From Bacillota bacterium (GTDB lineage Bacteria > Bacillota > Clostridia > Peptostreptococcales > Anaerovoracaceae): a DNA stretch of 6,582 nt. Below the pieces are notes generated by a model, which worked only from the letters and a program-made list of their open reading frames with translations, was not told the DNA's origin and did no database searches. Below, in pieces: positions 1 to 6,162 of the stretch. The stretch spans positions 1-6,582 of the forward strand of contig JAEEPD010000034.1 in the NCBI GenBank assembly GCA_016284575.1. Direction: 5' to 3'. The position numbers and the translations under genes were made by a program. Every line of letters begins with the position of its first letter. Within the stretch, counting starts at the first letter, position 1.

Positions 1-511
1 AGTCCCTGCCCCCGGGACCCGAGGCCATGCGGTCCGCCACCTCCTTCTGCACCATCACCGTGATGCTGTCCGCAGGAAGATGCGCCTCCAGCAGGCCCAT
101 GATTATGGGCGTTGTTATATAGTAGGGTAAATTCCCCAGTATGCATACTTTCGGCTGTGGGAGGGGCATTTCTGAGGCTCTGGAGGCTATCAGAGAGGCC
201 ATGTCCACCTGCAGCACGTCTTCGTTTATTATCTCCAGATTGGGACTGCTGAAGAACTTTGCCCTGAGTATGGGGATCAGCTCCTGGTCAAGCTCTATAG
301 CCACCACCCTGCCGGCTCTTTTCACCAGCTCCTCCGTAAGGGCTCCCATTCCGGGGCCTATCTCTATGGCAAGGGTGTTTTCATCTATGCCTGCGGCATC
401 CGCTATATCCGCGATGACGCTTTCATCCACAAGAAAATTCTGCCCCAGGGCCTTCTTGGCCCTGTAGCCGCCGATATTATTCGAATTGTGATTCCTGTGG
501 TTCTTGCTCAT
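1..511 (-). CDS. rsmA: 16S rRNA dimethyladenosine transferase RsmA (KsgA), N-terminal part, cut by the left window edge
   Basis: RsmA dimethylates two adjacent adenines in the 3' terminal helix of 16S rRNA, using S-adenosylmethionine, late in small-subunit assembly. About 170 residues are present, roughly the first 60% of a typical protein of this family; the end lies beyond base 1. Visible motifs, in order: LGQNFLVDE (22-30), the family N-terminal signature; EIGPGMGALTEEL (50-62), the glycine-rich SAM-binding loop; IELD (72-75), with the acidic residue expected to hold the SAM ribose; NEDVLQVD (96-103); GNLPYYITTP (126-135), the catalytic NLPY motif; and VQKEVADR near the edge. The ATG lies 2 bases after the rnmV stop, with only a weak GAG upstream, so translation is probably coupled to rnmV. 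The pairing rnmV-rsmA is common in Bacillota. The family call is very secure; whether the gene is intact past the edge cannot be seen. Confidence 0.96.
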   Translation of the reverse strand, partial: MSKNHRNHNSNNIGGYRAKKALGQNFLVDESVIADIADAAGIDENTLAIEIGPGMGALTEELVKRAGRVVAIELDQELIPILRAKFFSSPNLEIINEDVLQVDMASLIASRASEMPLPQPKVCILGNLPYYITTPIIMGLLEAHLPADSITVMVQKEVADRMASGPGGRD

Positions 512-513
512 TG

Positions 514-1143
514 TTACTCGATCTGCTTTACCGCTTCCGCCAGCTCTTCTCTTGAGATGCCAAAGCCGTTTATCTTTTTAAGCAGGGCCCTGGCGTTGCC
601 TGTGCCTATGCCAAGCACGCGTCCCACTGCCGCCCTTTTCTCCATGGAGCCGCTGCCTCCTGCAAGGCCCAGAGCATCCATGTCCTCCATGGTTACGGGC
701 TCCGGAGCTTTCCGCTCCTTTTCGCCGCCCTCAGAGCCTCCAAGCCTTCCGCCCATGCCGCCGAAGCAGCAGCCATCAGCTGCAGGTCCCCTTGCAAGAA
801 GAAGGGCCTCCTTTATGGCCTTGGGGCTTGCGTTTTCTATGCCTATATCCCCTGCCTTTTCAGCCTCCTCCCTGGGAAGAAAGGCCTGCTTTGCCCAGGG
901 GAAAAGCTCCGTCAGCCTGCGCCTTATGTTTTCTCCAGCCCTGTCCGGGTCAGTGAATATGATTATCCCCTGATTATGATACGCCTTGGCGATAATATCA
1001 AGGGTCTCCTGCCTTATTCCGTAGCCATGGGTGGGTATGATCAGGGCCTTTGCCGCCCTTTCCACCGCTGAGACATCGTCTCTCCCCTCAACTATAACAG
1101 CCTCGGCAAGCTCCAGTCTTTCAAAGCCCTTAGGATCCGCCAT
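514..1143 (-). CDS. rnmV: Ribonuclease M5 (5S rRNA maturase, TOPRIM domain)
   Basis: RNase M5 cleaves 5S rRNA precursor on both sides to give mature 5S rRNA in Bacillota. The TOPRIM domain is clear: VEGRDD (18-23) carries the catalytic glutamate and FTDPDRAGE (63-71) the DxD metal site; FLPREEA and GIENAS (101-106) are also typical of the family. The C-terminal part (about 150-209) contains a GIGTGNARALLKKIN stretch like the RNA-binding end of known M5 proteins. I chose ATG at 1143 (209 residues) because AGGTGG (1150-1155) lies 6 bases upstream. A GTG at 1158 would add five residues (MRWPE) and overlap the previous stop by 4 bases, but it lacks a good ribosome binding site. An odd glycine-rich linker (about 119-140, with adjacent cysteines at 125-126) separates the two halves and appears longer than in the Bacillus protein as I recall it. 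The downstream neighbour rsmA is the usual partner. Confidence 0.93.
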   Translation of the reverse strand: MADPKGFERLELAEAVIVEGRDDVSAVERAAKALIIPTHGYGIRQETLDIIAKAYHNQGIIIFTDPDRAGENIRRRLTELFPWAKQAFLPREEAEKAGDIGIENASPKAIKEALLLARGPAADGCCFGGMGGRLGGSEGGEKERKAPEPVTMEDMDALGLAGGSGSMEKRAAVGRVLGIGTGNARALLKKINGFGISREELAEAVKQIE

Positions 1144-1154
1144 TTCTGGCCACC

Positions 1155-1601
1155 TCACTGAGGCTTGGCCCCATCGGGCGCCTGCTGGACCATCGGGTCA
1201 TCCTTTTCTCCCCGGAAAACATAGAGTATCTCTCCGGAAAAGATCATTCTGAGCACCGACCTGGCCTGCTCTATTATATATTCGTCACTTTCCACCTGCT
1301 TCAGCTCCTCCCTGAGGGCGTCCTCCTTGTTCTGAAGGCTCTGGAGCTCCTGCTCCGCCTCAAGCTTGCTGTCCCGAAGCTCGTAGATGCGCATGGCAGT
1401 CATGGCAACGATGAACAGAGCTGCCACCACCAAAACGGCGAAGATGGCCAGCAGTATCCTGCGGTTCCTGCGCCTTCTGTATTCGCGGTTTGCCGCAGTG
1501 TTCTTTTCCTTCTGTTCCAGCAGCCTCCTGCGGCGCTCCCGCCGCTGGCTCTGCTTTTCGCTGGGCTTAGTGTCCAGCGCCTTTTCGTCAACTCTGCTCA
1601 T
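1155..1601 (-). CDS. DivIC/FtsB-family septum formation initiator (bitopic coiled-coil division protein)
   Basis: This 148-residue protein has the layout of the DivIC/FtsL/FtsB family, which forms a coiled-coil complex at the division septum and helps activate septal peptidoglycan synthesis. Seen in order: a charged cytoplasmic tail with arginine clusters at 20-26 and 41-48; one membrane segment at about 49-68; a predicted extracytoplasmic coiled coil at about 72-105 (leucine/glutamate heptads such as EAEQELQSLQNKEDALREEL); and a C-terminal motif at about 106-129, DEYIIEQARSVLRM followed by GEILYVF, matching the 'YIE..AR..L....PGEI.YVF' signature of DivIC/FtsB. The usual KPGE reads FSGE. The end (130-148) is polar and probably disordered. 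Start: ATG at 1601 with AGGGGA (1607-1612) 5 bases upstream. It lies 66 bases after walK in the same direction. Whether it is the true DivIC/FtsB orthologue or a paralogue cannot be settled here, so no symbol is given. Confidence 0.85.
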   Translation of the reverse strand: MSRVDEKALDTKPSEKQSQRRERRRRLLEQKEKNTAANREYRRRRNRRILLAIFAVLVVAALFIVAMTAMRIYELRDSKLEAEQELQSLQNKEDALREELKQVESDEYIIEQARSVLRMIFSGEILYVFRGEKDDPMVQQAPDGAKPQ

Positions 1602-1667
1602 CCGTTTCCCCTGAATATCCCCTGTGCTGCCTTCCGGGCCCGGCCTGATGCCTGCCGCCGGTCAGCT

Positions 1668-3503
1668 CTATTCTATGTTTCTTATGCCCTTTCTCGTAGC
1701 TGCGGGCAGGGTTATCACCATGGTGGTGCCCTCGCCCTCCTTGCTGAAGGCCTCTATGCTGCCCTTGTGCTCCTCCACGATCTGCTTGGTGATGGGAAGC
1801 CCAAGGCCCGTGCCGCCCATGGAGCGGGATCTGGCCTTGTCCACCCGGTAGAAGCGCTCGAATATCCTCGAAAGAGCGGCCTCGGGTATGCCTATGCCGG
1901 TATCCTTTACGATTATCTGTATCTGCCCGCCCTGCTCCCTTACATCAACGCTTATATAGCCCTGACTGGTGTAGTTGATGGCGTTGGAGATGACATTGGA
2001 AAGCACCTGCTCCATGCGGTCCCTGTCCATCATGGCCCGCACATCCCCCTCGATATCGTAGAGGGTCCTTATCTCCAGTCCCTTATGCTGCGCCGAAAGC
2101 TCCATCTTCATGATTGCCATGTTCACCAGGGAGATGACGTTGCTCTCCTTAAGGAAAAGCGCATCCTGGCCGTGGTCCATCCTGGAAAGCTGCAGCAGAT
2201 CCTTGACCAGTCGGTTCATGCGGTCCGCCTCGCTGTCCACGATCTGCAGGAAGCTCCTGGCGGTCTGAGGATCCTCCAGGGCCCCGTCCAGCAGGGTCTC
2301 GGTGTAGCTCTTTATATTGGTAAGAGGGGTCTTAAGCTCGTGGGACACGTTGGCAACGAAGTCCGTCTGCATGTCCTCCAGCCTCTGCCTCTCTGTCATG
2401 TCCTGCATTATTATGATTATGCCCACATCCTGGCCGTCTTCGTCCTTGAAGCGGTCGAAGCGCACAGCGTAGGTGTAGTCGTCGCCCCTGAGAAGGCTCT
2501 CTCCGCTGCCCTCTTTGCAGGCCTCCTTGAGGGCCGTAAGCTCCATGTCGGCGCTCAGGTCCCCCAGTATCTCCGAGTATTTAAGGCTCTCGGAGGGCAC
2601 CCCCGGGTCTATCCCAAGGATGCGCCTTGCGGTGGGGTTCACCTGCAGCACATTGCCGTCCAGATCGATGGCTATCAGTCCGTCCGCCATGTACTCCAGT
2701 ATGGTCCCCAGCTTGTTCTTTTCGTTATTGATCTCCGCGATGGTCTGGTCAAGCTTTTGCTGCATCAGATTGAACATCTCAGCCAGCTGACCGATCTCGT
2801 CGTCGCTTTTTACGGCGATGCTGGCGGAAAAATCGCCCTGGGACATCTTTTCGACGGTCTTGGTGACGTCGTTTATGGGCTCGGTGATGCTTCGCGCCAC
2901 CATAAAGCCCAGCACTACGGTAATGACCAGGGCCAGGCCCATGGCCTGAAGGAAGATCAGGCGGCTCTGGGCCAGAAAGGCGTTGATGCTTGAAAGATCA
3001 GCCCTCACATAGACTGCGCCTGTGCTTTTGCTGATGCCGTCCGCTCCCGTATGCTGCACGGGGAAGCAGAGATTCTTGACCGAGATGCTGCCGGAAAGGC
3101 TTTCGGACTCCGAGTCCCTTCCGCTCACAAGAGAGCCCACTATTATGTCCGTATCGAATACGTCTGCCGCATCCCGGCCCTTGATATTTGAGTTGGTGGA
3201 TGCAATGACTCTCAGCTTTTCGTCGACCACCGAAAGCTCCTGGGAGAAGCTGTTGGTCCAGCTGCCGTCCAGGCTCTGCTGTATCTCCTCCGAGTGGGGC
3301 TCAAGCTCAGCAAAACCGCCCAGAAACTTCAGCAGGTTGCTCTGGTTCACGGTCTTGGTGATATTATCTTTTAGGGAATTCAGCTGATAGTCCCTGATGC
3401 TGCTGGTAAGGTACACCGCCAGAATGGTCAGCGCCGCAAACAGCAGCATGAAGTAGATCAGCACTATCCTCCAGCGGACGCTGGAGCGCTTGCCCTTTTT
3501 CAT
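1668..3503 (-). CDS. walK: Sensor histidine kinase WalK (VicK/YycG family)
   Basis: WalK is the membrane sensor kinase that phosphorylates WalR to match cell-wall hydrolase activity to growth and division in Bacillota. The 611 residues give the full family layout: TM1 (about 12-33); an extracytoplasmic sensor region (about 35-182), Cache-like by position; TM2 (about 183-203); HAMP linker (about 204-256, RSITEPI at 204-210); PAS domain (about 262-370); HisKA with SHELKTP and phosphoacceptor His388; and HATPase with N-box NVISNAINYT (503-512), G1 DTGIGIP (534-540), F-box IFERFYR and G2 GGTGLGL (563-569). All catalytic motifs are intact. The length and presence of PAS match Bacillus-type WalK and argue against PhoR, which shares the general plan; the very WalR-like partner 21 bases upstream settles the choice. 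Start: ATG at 3503 with a modest AGAGGGG just upstream. No walH or walI follows, although their products normally restrain WalK in Bacillus. Confidence 0.93.
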   Translation of the reverse strand: MKKGKRSSVRWRIVLIYFMLLFAALTILAVYLTSSIRDYQLNSLKDNITKTVNQSNLLKFLGGFAELEPHSEEIQQSLDGSWTNSFSQELSVVDEKLRVIASTNSNIKGRDAADVFDTDIIVGSLVSGRDSESESLSGSISVKNLCFPVQHTGADGISKSTGAVYVRADLSSINAFLAQSRLIFLQAMGLALVITVVLGFMVARSITEPINDVTKTVEKMSQGDFSASIAVKSDDEIGQLAEMFNLMQQKLDQTIAEINNEKNKLGTILEYMADGLIAIDLDGNVLQVNPTARRILGIDPGVPSESLKYSEILGDLSADMELTALKEACKEGSGESLLRGDDYTYAVRFDRFKDEDGQDVGIIIIMQDMTERQRLEDMQTDFVANVSHELKTPLTNIKSYTETLLDGALEDPQTARSFLQIVDSEADRMNRLVKDLLQLSRMDHGQDALFLKESNVISLVNMAIMKMELSAQHKGLEIRTLYDIEGDVRAMMDRDRMEQVLSNVISNAINYTSQGYISVDVREQGGQIQIIVKDTGIGIPEAALSRIFERFYRVDKARSRSMGGTGLGLPITKQIVEEHKGSIEAFSKEGEGTTMVITLPAATRKGIRNIE

Positions 3504-3524
3504 CTGCCCCTCTGTGCTCCTGCC

Positions 3525-4241
3525 TTAAGCCTCCGGCCTCTTGCAGTAATAACCTATTCCGCGCCTTGTGAGAATGTATTTGGGATCTCCGGGGTCGTCC
3601 TCCAGCTTTTCGCGGAGACGCCTTACGGTTACGTCCACGGTGCGGATGTCTCCGTAGTATTCGTAGCCCCAGACCTCCTCCAACAGCTGCTCTCTGGAGA
3701 AGACTCTGCCCTCCCGCTCCGCAAGATACCTGAAAAGCTCGAATTCGCGCAGGGTAAGATCCAGCGCCTGTCCGTTTTTCTTGACCTCGTAGCGGGAAAG
3801 GTCCAGCTCAAGGTTTCCGAAGCTCTTAACCTCCGAGGGACGCTCGGGCTCCTCGGTAAGCTGGTCCGCCCTTCTGATATTGGCCTTGATGCGGGCTATG
3901 AGCTCCCTCATGCCAAAGGGCTTGGTGATGTAGTCGTCGGCGCCCAGCTCCAGGCCCAGCACCTTGTCCACCTCTTCCTCCTTTGCGGTAAGCATGATTA
4001 TAGGCACGCTGCTTTTTTCGCGAACCCTCTTGCATACCTCAAAGCCGTCGGTCACGGGAAGCATAACGTCCAGCAGTATCAGGTCGAAATTGCCTGCCAG
4101 AGCCTTTGCCAGCCCCTCGCCGCCGTCATAGGCTGCGGTGATCTCGTAGCCTTCCTTTTCCAGATTATATTTGATGATGTCCGAAATGGACTTTTCGTCT
4201 TCTATTATGAGTATCTTTTTGGATCTGTTATCTGAGCTCAT
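3525..4241 (-). CDS. walR: Response regulator WalR (VicR/YycF family, OmpR/PhoB type)
   Basis: WalR is the DNA-binding response regulator phosphorylated by WalK; in Bacillota it controls autolysin and other wall genes and is often essential. With ATG at 4241 it has 238 residues. Receiver domain (about 8-124): acidic pocket E14-D15-E16, phosphoacceptor Asp58 in LILLDVMLP, Thr85 in IIMLTAK, Lys107 in DDYITKPF. Winged-helix DNA-binding domain (about 140-234): LTLREFELFRYLA, the WalR-like WGYEYYGD, RTVDVTVRRLREKLEDDP including the recognition helix, and TRRGIGYY for the wing. The run from WGYEYYGD to RGIGYY is nearly that of Bacillus WalR. An ATG at 4259 would add MVKEEF, but a perfect AAGGAGG (4246-4252) sits 4 bases before 4241, and the predicted transcript starts near 4255, which would exclude the longer form. 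First gene of the presumed operon. Confidence 0.95.
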   Translation of the reverse strand: MSSDNRSKKILIIEDEKSISDIIKYNLEKEGYEITAAYDGGEGLAKALAGNFDLILLDVMLPVTDGFEVCKRVREKSSVPIIMLTAKEEEVDKVLGLELGADDYITKPFGMRELIARIKANIRRADQLTEEPERPSEVKSFGNLELDLSRYEVKKNGQALDLTLREFELFRYLAEREGRVFSREQLLEEVWGYEYYGDIRTVDVTVRRLREKLEDDPGDPKYILTRRGIGYYCKRPEA

Positions 4242-4245
4242 AAAT

Positions 4246-4252
4246 TCCTCCT
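4246..4252 (-). promoter_or_regulatory. Ribosome binding site of walR
   Basis: Perfect AAGGAGG on the minus strand, 4 bases before ATG 4241 and overlapping the codons of the alternative upstream ATG at 4259. It therefore decides the shorter WalR start. Confidence 0.85.
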
Positions 4253-4261
4253 TGACCATTT

Positions 4262-4291
4262 AGTATAGCACAGAGTTTCGCCAAATAGCAA
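4262..4291 (-). promoter_or_regulatory. Candidate sigma-A promoter of the walR operon
   Basis: On the minus strand: -35 TTGCTA (4286-4291), an 18-base spacer, and -10 TATACT (4262-4267) preceded by TG one base away (an extended -10, TGCTATACT). The expected start of transcription is near 4255, giving a leader of only about 14 bases that carries the ribosome binding site. The -35 box lies in the tail of the mscS terminator, so the two signals share bases. It shares the string TGTGCTAT-N-CT with the candidate mscS promoter. The start site is predicted, not measured. Confidence 0.7.
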
Positions 4292-4325
4292 GACCCCGCG
4301 GCCCGCCCGAAGGCAGGCCGCAGGG
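4283..4325 (-). terminator. Rho-independent terminator after mscS (UUCG-capped hairpin)
   Basis: On the minus strand, arms 4312-4325 (CCCTGCGGCCTGCC) and 4294-4307 (GGCGGGCCGCGGGG) pair over 14 bp, with two G-T wobbles, around the loop TTCG (4308-4311), a very stable RNA tetraloop. The tail TCTTGCTATTT is only partly U-rich, so termination may be leaky and some walR transcription could come from the mscS promoter. It begins about 33 bases past the mscS stop. A plus-strand role is unlikely, as no T-run follows on that side. Confidence 0.75.
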
Positions 4326-4358
4326 CCGTGATCCGCATTATAGCCTGTAAGAAAGGAC

Positions 4359-5144
4359 CTATGCCTTCTCTTTGATGTGTACATCCACCTGGGGGAAGGG
4401 GATCTGTACGCCTGCAGCGTCCAGAGCGCCCTTTGTGGCGGTCTGAAGACCGAAGAGCACATCCCAGTAATCGCCGGGCTCGCACCATACTCTGAAGAGC
4501 AGCTTGATGGCGCTCTCGCCGTATTCGCTTACCACGCACATGGGAGCGGGATCCGCCAGCACCTTGCCGTTGGACTTTGCCAGATCCACAAGAGCCTTCC
4601 TTGCGGCTTCGAGGTCGGAGCCGTAGGAGATGCCAATGGACATGTCCACACGGCGGTTGTCGGTCCTGGAGAAGTTGGTGATGCTGTTGGCTGTCAGCTG
4701 TCCGTTGGGGATGGTGACGGTCCTGTTGTCAGCGGTCTTGATGGTGGTATAGAGCAGGTCGATGGCCTGTACGCTGCCCTCTGCGCCTGCGCAGCTGATG
4801 TAGTCACCGGCGCCGAAGGGACGGTTGAACATGATCAGAAGTCCGCTGGCGATGTTGGATAGAGACCCCTGCAGTGCCAGAGCGATGGCTGCGCCTGCGG
4901 CTGCGAAGACGGTGACCACGCTGGTGGTGCTGATGCCAAGGGCGCCGAGGATAGCCATGATGACGGCTGCCCAGATAACGATCTTGACTGCGGTCTTGAA
5001 GAACTTGTGGAGCATGGGATCCAGCTTGCTCTTTTCAAGCAGCTTACCTACGGCCTTCTGGGCAATGCCGGACACGATGTATCCCACCAGAAGGGTGATG
5101 ATGATCCTTACTCCCAGGGAAGTAAGATTTTCAACTGAGAACAT
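4359..5144 (-). CDS. Small-conductance mechanosensitive channel, MscS family
   Basis: MscS channels are homoheptamers in the inner membrane that open under membrane tension and release solutes during hypo-osmotic shock. The 261-residue protein has the minimal three-helix MscS plan: TM1 (about 11-32), TM2 (about 52-70) and the pore helix TM3 (about 73-108), rich in alanine and glycine (FAAAGAAIALALQGSLSNIASGL, about 80-102) as expected for the tightly packed pore. Then comes the beta domain: FNRPFGAGDYI (106-116), a GSVQAID-type strand, TADNRTVTIPNGQL (137-150) and ITNFSR (155-160), all family signatures. The alpha-beta cytoplasmic vestibule runs to PFPQVDVHI near the end (249-257). It is close in length to E. 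coli MscS. Start: ATG at 5144 with AAGGAGG (5150-5156) 5 bases upstream. It has its own terminator and so seems monocistronic. Several MscS-like paralogues exist in many Clostridia, so no finer name is given. Confidence 0.94.
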   Translation of the reverse strand: MFSVENLTSLGVRIIITLLVGYIVSGIAQKAVGKLLEKSKLDPMLHKFFKTAVKIVIWAAVIMAILGALGISTTSVVTVFAAAGAAIALALQGSLSNIASGLLIMFNRPFGAGDYISCAGAEGSVQAIDLLYTTIKTADNRTVTIPNGQLTANSITNFSRTDNRRVDMSIGISYGSDLEAARKALVDLAKSNGKVLADPAPMCVVSEYGESAIKLLFRVWCEPGDYWDVLFGLQTATKGALDAAGVQIPFPQVDVHIKEKA

Positions 5145-5172
5145 ATATGCCTCCTTATTTGCTTATTATTGC

Positions 5173-5200
5173 TTGCCTTGGGGCTCCGCTGGTGTAAAAT
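5173..5200 (+). promoter_or_regulatory. Candidate promoter of the polysaccharide deacetylase gene
   Basis: -35 TTGCCT (5173-5178), a 16-base spacer and -10 TAAAAT (5195-5200). Predicted start near 5207 gives a leader of about 100 bases. The -10 box falls between the two arms of an inverted repeat. No better plus-strand promoter is visible nearer the gene, but this is a by-eye match only. Confidence 0.4.
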
Positions 5201-5217
5201 AGATGGAGCAGAGCCCC
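5180..5217. repeat. Imperfect 11-bp inverted repeat in the divergent intergenic region
   Basis: Arms GGGGCTCCGCT (5180-5190) and AGCAGAGCCCC (5207-5217) pair with one C-A mismatch around a 16-base centre holding the plus-strand -10 box. The right arm can instead pair as GAGCC (5211-5215) with GGCTC (5221-5225). There is no T-run on either side, so it is not a typical terminator. It could be an operator or an RNA structure in the mscS leader; function unknown. Confidence 0.55.
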
Positions 5218-5239
5218 TGCGGCTCAATTATTACACTTA

Positions 5240-5269
5240 AGAATAGCACATTTCCGCGGCTTTTGTTAT
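5240..5269 (-). promoter_or_regulatory. Candidate promoter of mscS (extended -10)
   Basis: On the minus strand: -35 ATAACA (5264-5269, weak), an 18-base spacer, and -10 TATTCT (5240-5245) with TG one base before it. The string TGTGCTATTCT differs from the walR promoter's TGTGCTATACT by one base. Transcription would start near 5233, leaving a leader of nearly 90 bases that contains the inverted repeat at 5180-5217. The weak -35 keeps confidence modest. Confidence 0.45.
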
Positions 5270-5307
5270 TGTTTTAACGCAAAAAATCCGCTGAGGACCC
5301 TCTTTTT

Positions 5308-6093
5308 ATGAAAATTGTCTCCGGCAGAAAAAAATCATACAGGCTTCCGGCTGCAGCTGCGCTGCTTTTTGCCCTGCTTGTACTCGGAGCGCTCTTTAGG
5401 ATAGGCCACAAAACTGTGGTCCTTGGCTACCATTCCGTGTCCGAGGAGCCCTTTTCTGACGCCGAAAGTCTTTTCGTGCGGCCCTCGGAGCTGGAGGAGC
5501 AGATAAAAACGCTGAAGGAAGGAGGCTGGGAGTTCATTTTCGCCTCCGAGGTGAACGGGAGGAGCCTGAAAAGGCAGGTCTGCCTTACCTTTGACGACGG
5601 CTACGCTGACAATCTTACCGTTCTGCTCCCCATACTTGAAAAATACGGCGCAAAGGCCACGGTTTTTGTGGTTCCGGACCTGGTGGACTTCAACGAAAGA
5701 TTCCTGAGCATGGCCCAGCTTCAGGAGCTGGCCCAAAGCCCCCTGATAGAGATAGGCTCCCACGGCATGAGCCACAGGGAGTTCAGCGGGCTGAGCCTTG
5801 AGGAGGTAAAAAAGGAGCTTAAGGACTCGAAGACTGTGCTTCAGGTGCTGACGGGGCAGAAAATAGACTGCTTTGCCTATCCGGGAGGCCACTATACCCG
5901 GGAGGAGGCTCTTGCGGCTGCAGAGCTCTATGATAAATGCTTCACCTTCTCCGGAGCCAGGCAGTATGTGAGCATCTTTAACAAGCCGGAGCTCATACCA
6001 AGGATAAGCGTCTACCGCGGCACTGAAGGCAGGGAGCTGCTTCATCTTATAAGGACGGCAAGGCCCGGAAGAAATGTGGATGCCACCTACTGA
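5308..6093 (+). CDS. Membrane-anchored polysaccharide deacetylase (carbohydrate esterase family 4, NodB domain)
   Basis: CE4 enzymes remove N- or O-acetyl groups from cell-wall or capsule sugars using a divalent metal. The 261-residue protein starts with a basic cytoplasmic stub and one uncleaved-looking membrane helix (about 13-31), placing the enzyme outside the membrane. The N-terminal VVLGYHSVS (37-45) resembles the 'YH' motif of the PgaB/IcaB/YxkH-like branch. Catalytic motifs are complete: TFDDG (94-98; D96 as base, D97 as metal ligand), SHGMSH (151-156; metal ligands H152 and H156) and YPGG (191-194). PRISVY (231-236) fits the branch's C-terminal strand. Start: ATG at 5308 with TGAGGA 10 bases upstream, a slightly long spacing. 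Divergent from mscS and followed by a terminator, so probably transcribed alone. Its substrate (peptidoglycan or an exopolysaccharide) cannot be read from sequence; no polysaccharide synthesis genes lie next to it. Confidence 0.92.
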   Translation: MKIVSGRKKSYRLPAAAALLFALLVLGALFRIGHKTVVLGYHSVSEEPFSDAESLFVRPSELEEQIKTLKEGGWEFIFASEVNGRSLKRQVCLTFDDGYADNLTVLLPILEKYGAKATVFVVPDLVDFNERFLSMAQLQELAQSPLIEIGSHGMSHREFSGLSLEEVKKELKDSKTVLQVLTGQKIDCFAYPGGHYTREEALAAAELYDKCFTFSGARQYVSIFNKPELIPRISVYRGTEGRELLHLIRTARPGRNVDATY

Positions 6094-6124
6094 AGACTTT
6101 ATACAGATGGATTTTTTGTGAAAT

Positions 6125-6162
6125 AAGGCCTGCTCCGATTGAAAGCTGCAGGCTTTTGTATT
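6125..6162 (+). terminator. Rho-independent terminator after the deacetylase gene
   Basis: Arms AAGGCCTGC (6125-6133) and GCAGGCTTT (6148-6156) form a 9-bp stem with one G-T wobble and a 14-base loop, followed by TTTT and further T-rich sequence. It begins about 31 bases after the deacetylase stop. The loop holds the -35 box of the next promoter. Confidence 0.7.

Noticed and set aside
1144..1158. GTG start for rnmV at 1158 giving a 4-base GTGA overlap with the previous gene
   Set aside because: Such overlaps are common, but ATG 1143 has a better-spaced AGGTGG and brings the N-terminus closer to known M5 proteins. The longer form is not excluded.
1634..1643. Perfect palindrome CCGGGCCCGG between walK and the DivIC-like gene
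   Set aside because: It is short, has no T-run after it and lies in GC-rich sequence; too weak to call a terminator or operator.
1767..2993. Long plus-strand open frame (408 codons) antisense to walK
   Set aside because: Its composition (many His, Val, Leu, Gly) is that of a complement shadow of the coding strand, and walK has an intact full-length domain order on the other strand.
4377..4862. Plus-strand open frame antisense to mscS
   Set aside because: Shadow of the MscS coding strand, with no recognisable motif.
5193..5235. Possible WalR binding sites in the mscS/deacetylase gap: TGTAAA on the plus strand (5193-5198) and TGTAAT on the minus strand (5230-5235)
   Set aside because: The WalR consensus needs two direct half-sites of the TGTWAH type 5 bases apart. 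Only isolated half-sites occur, on opposite strands, so I do not claim a WalR site.
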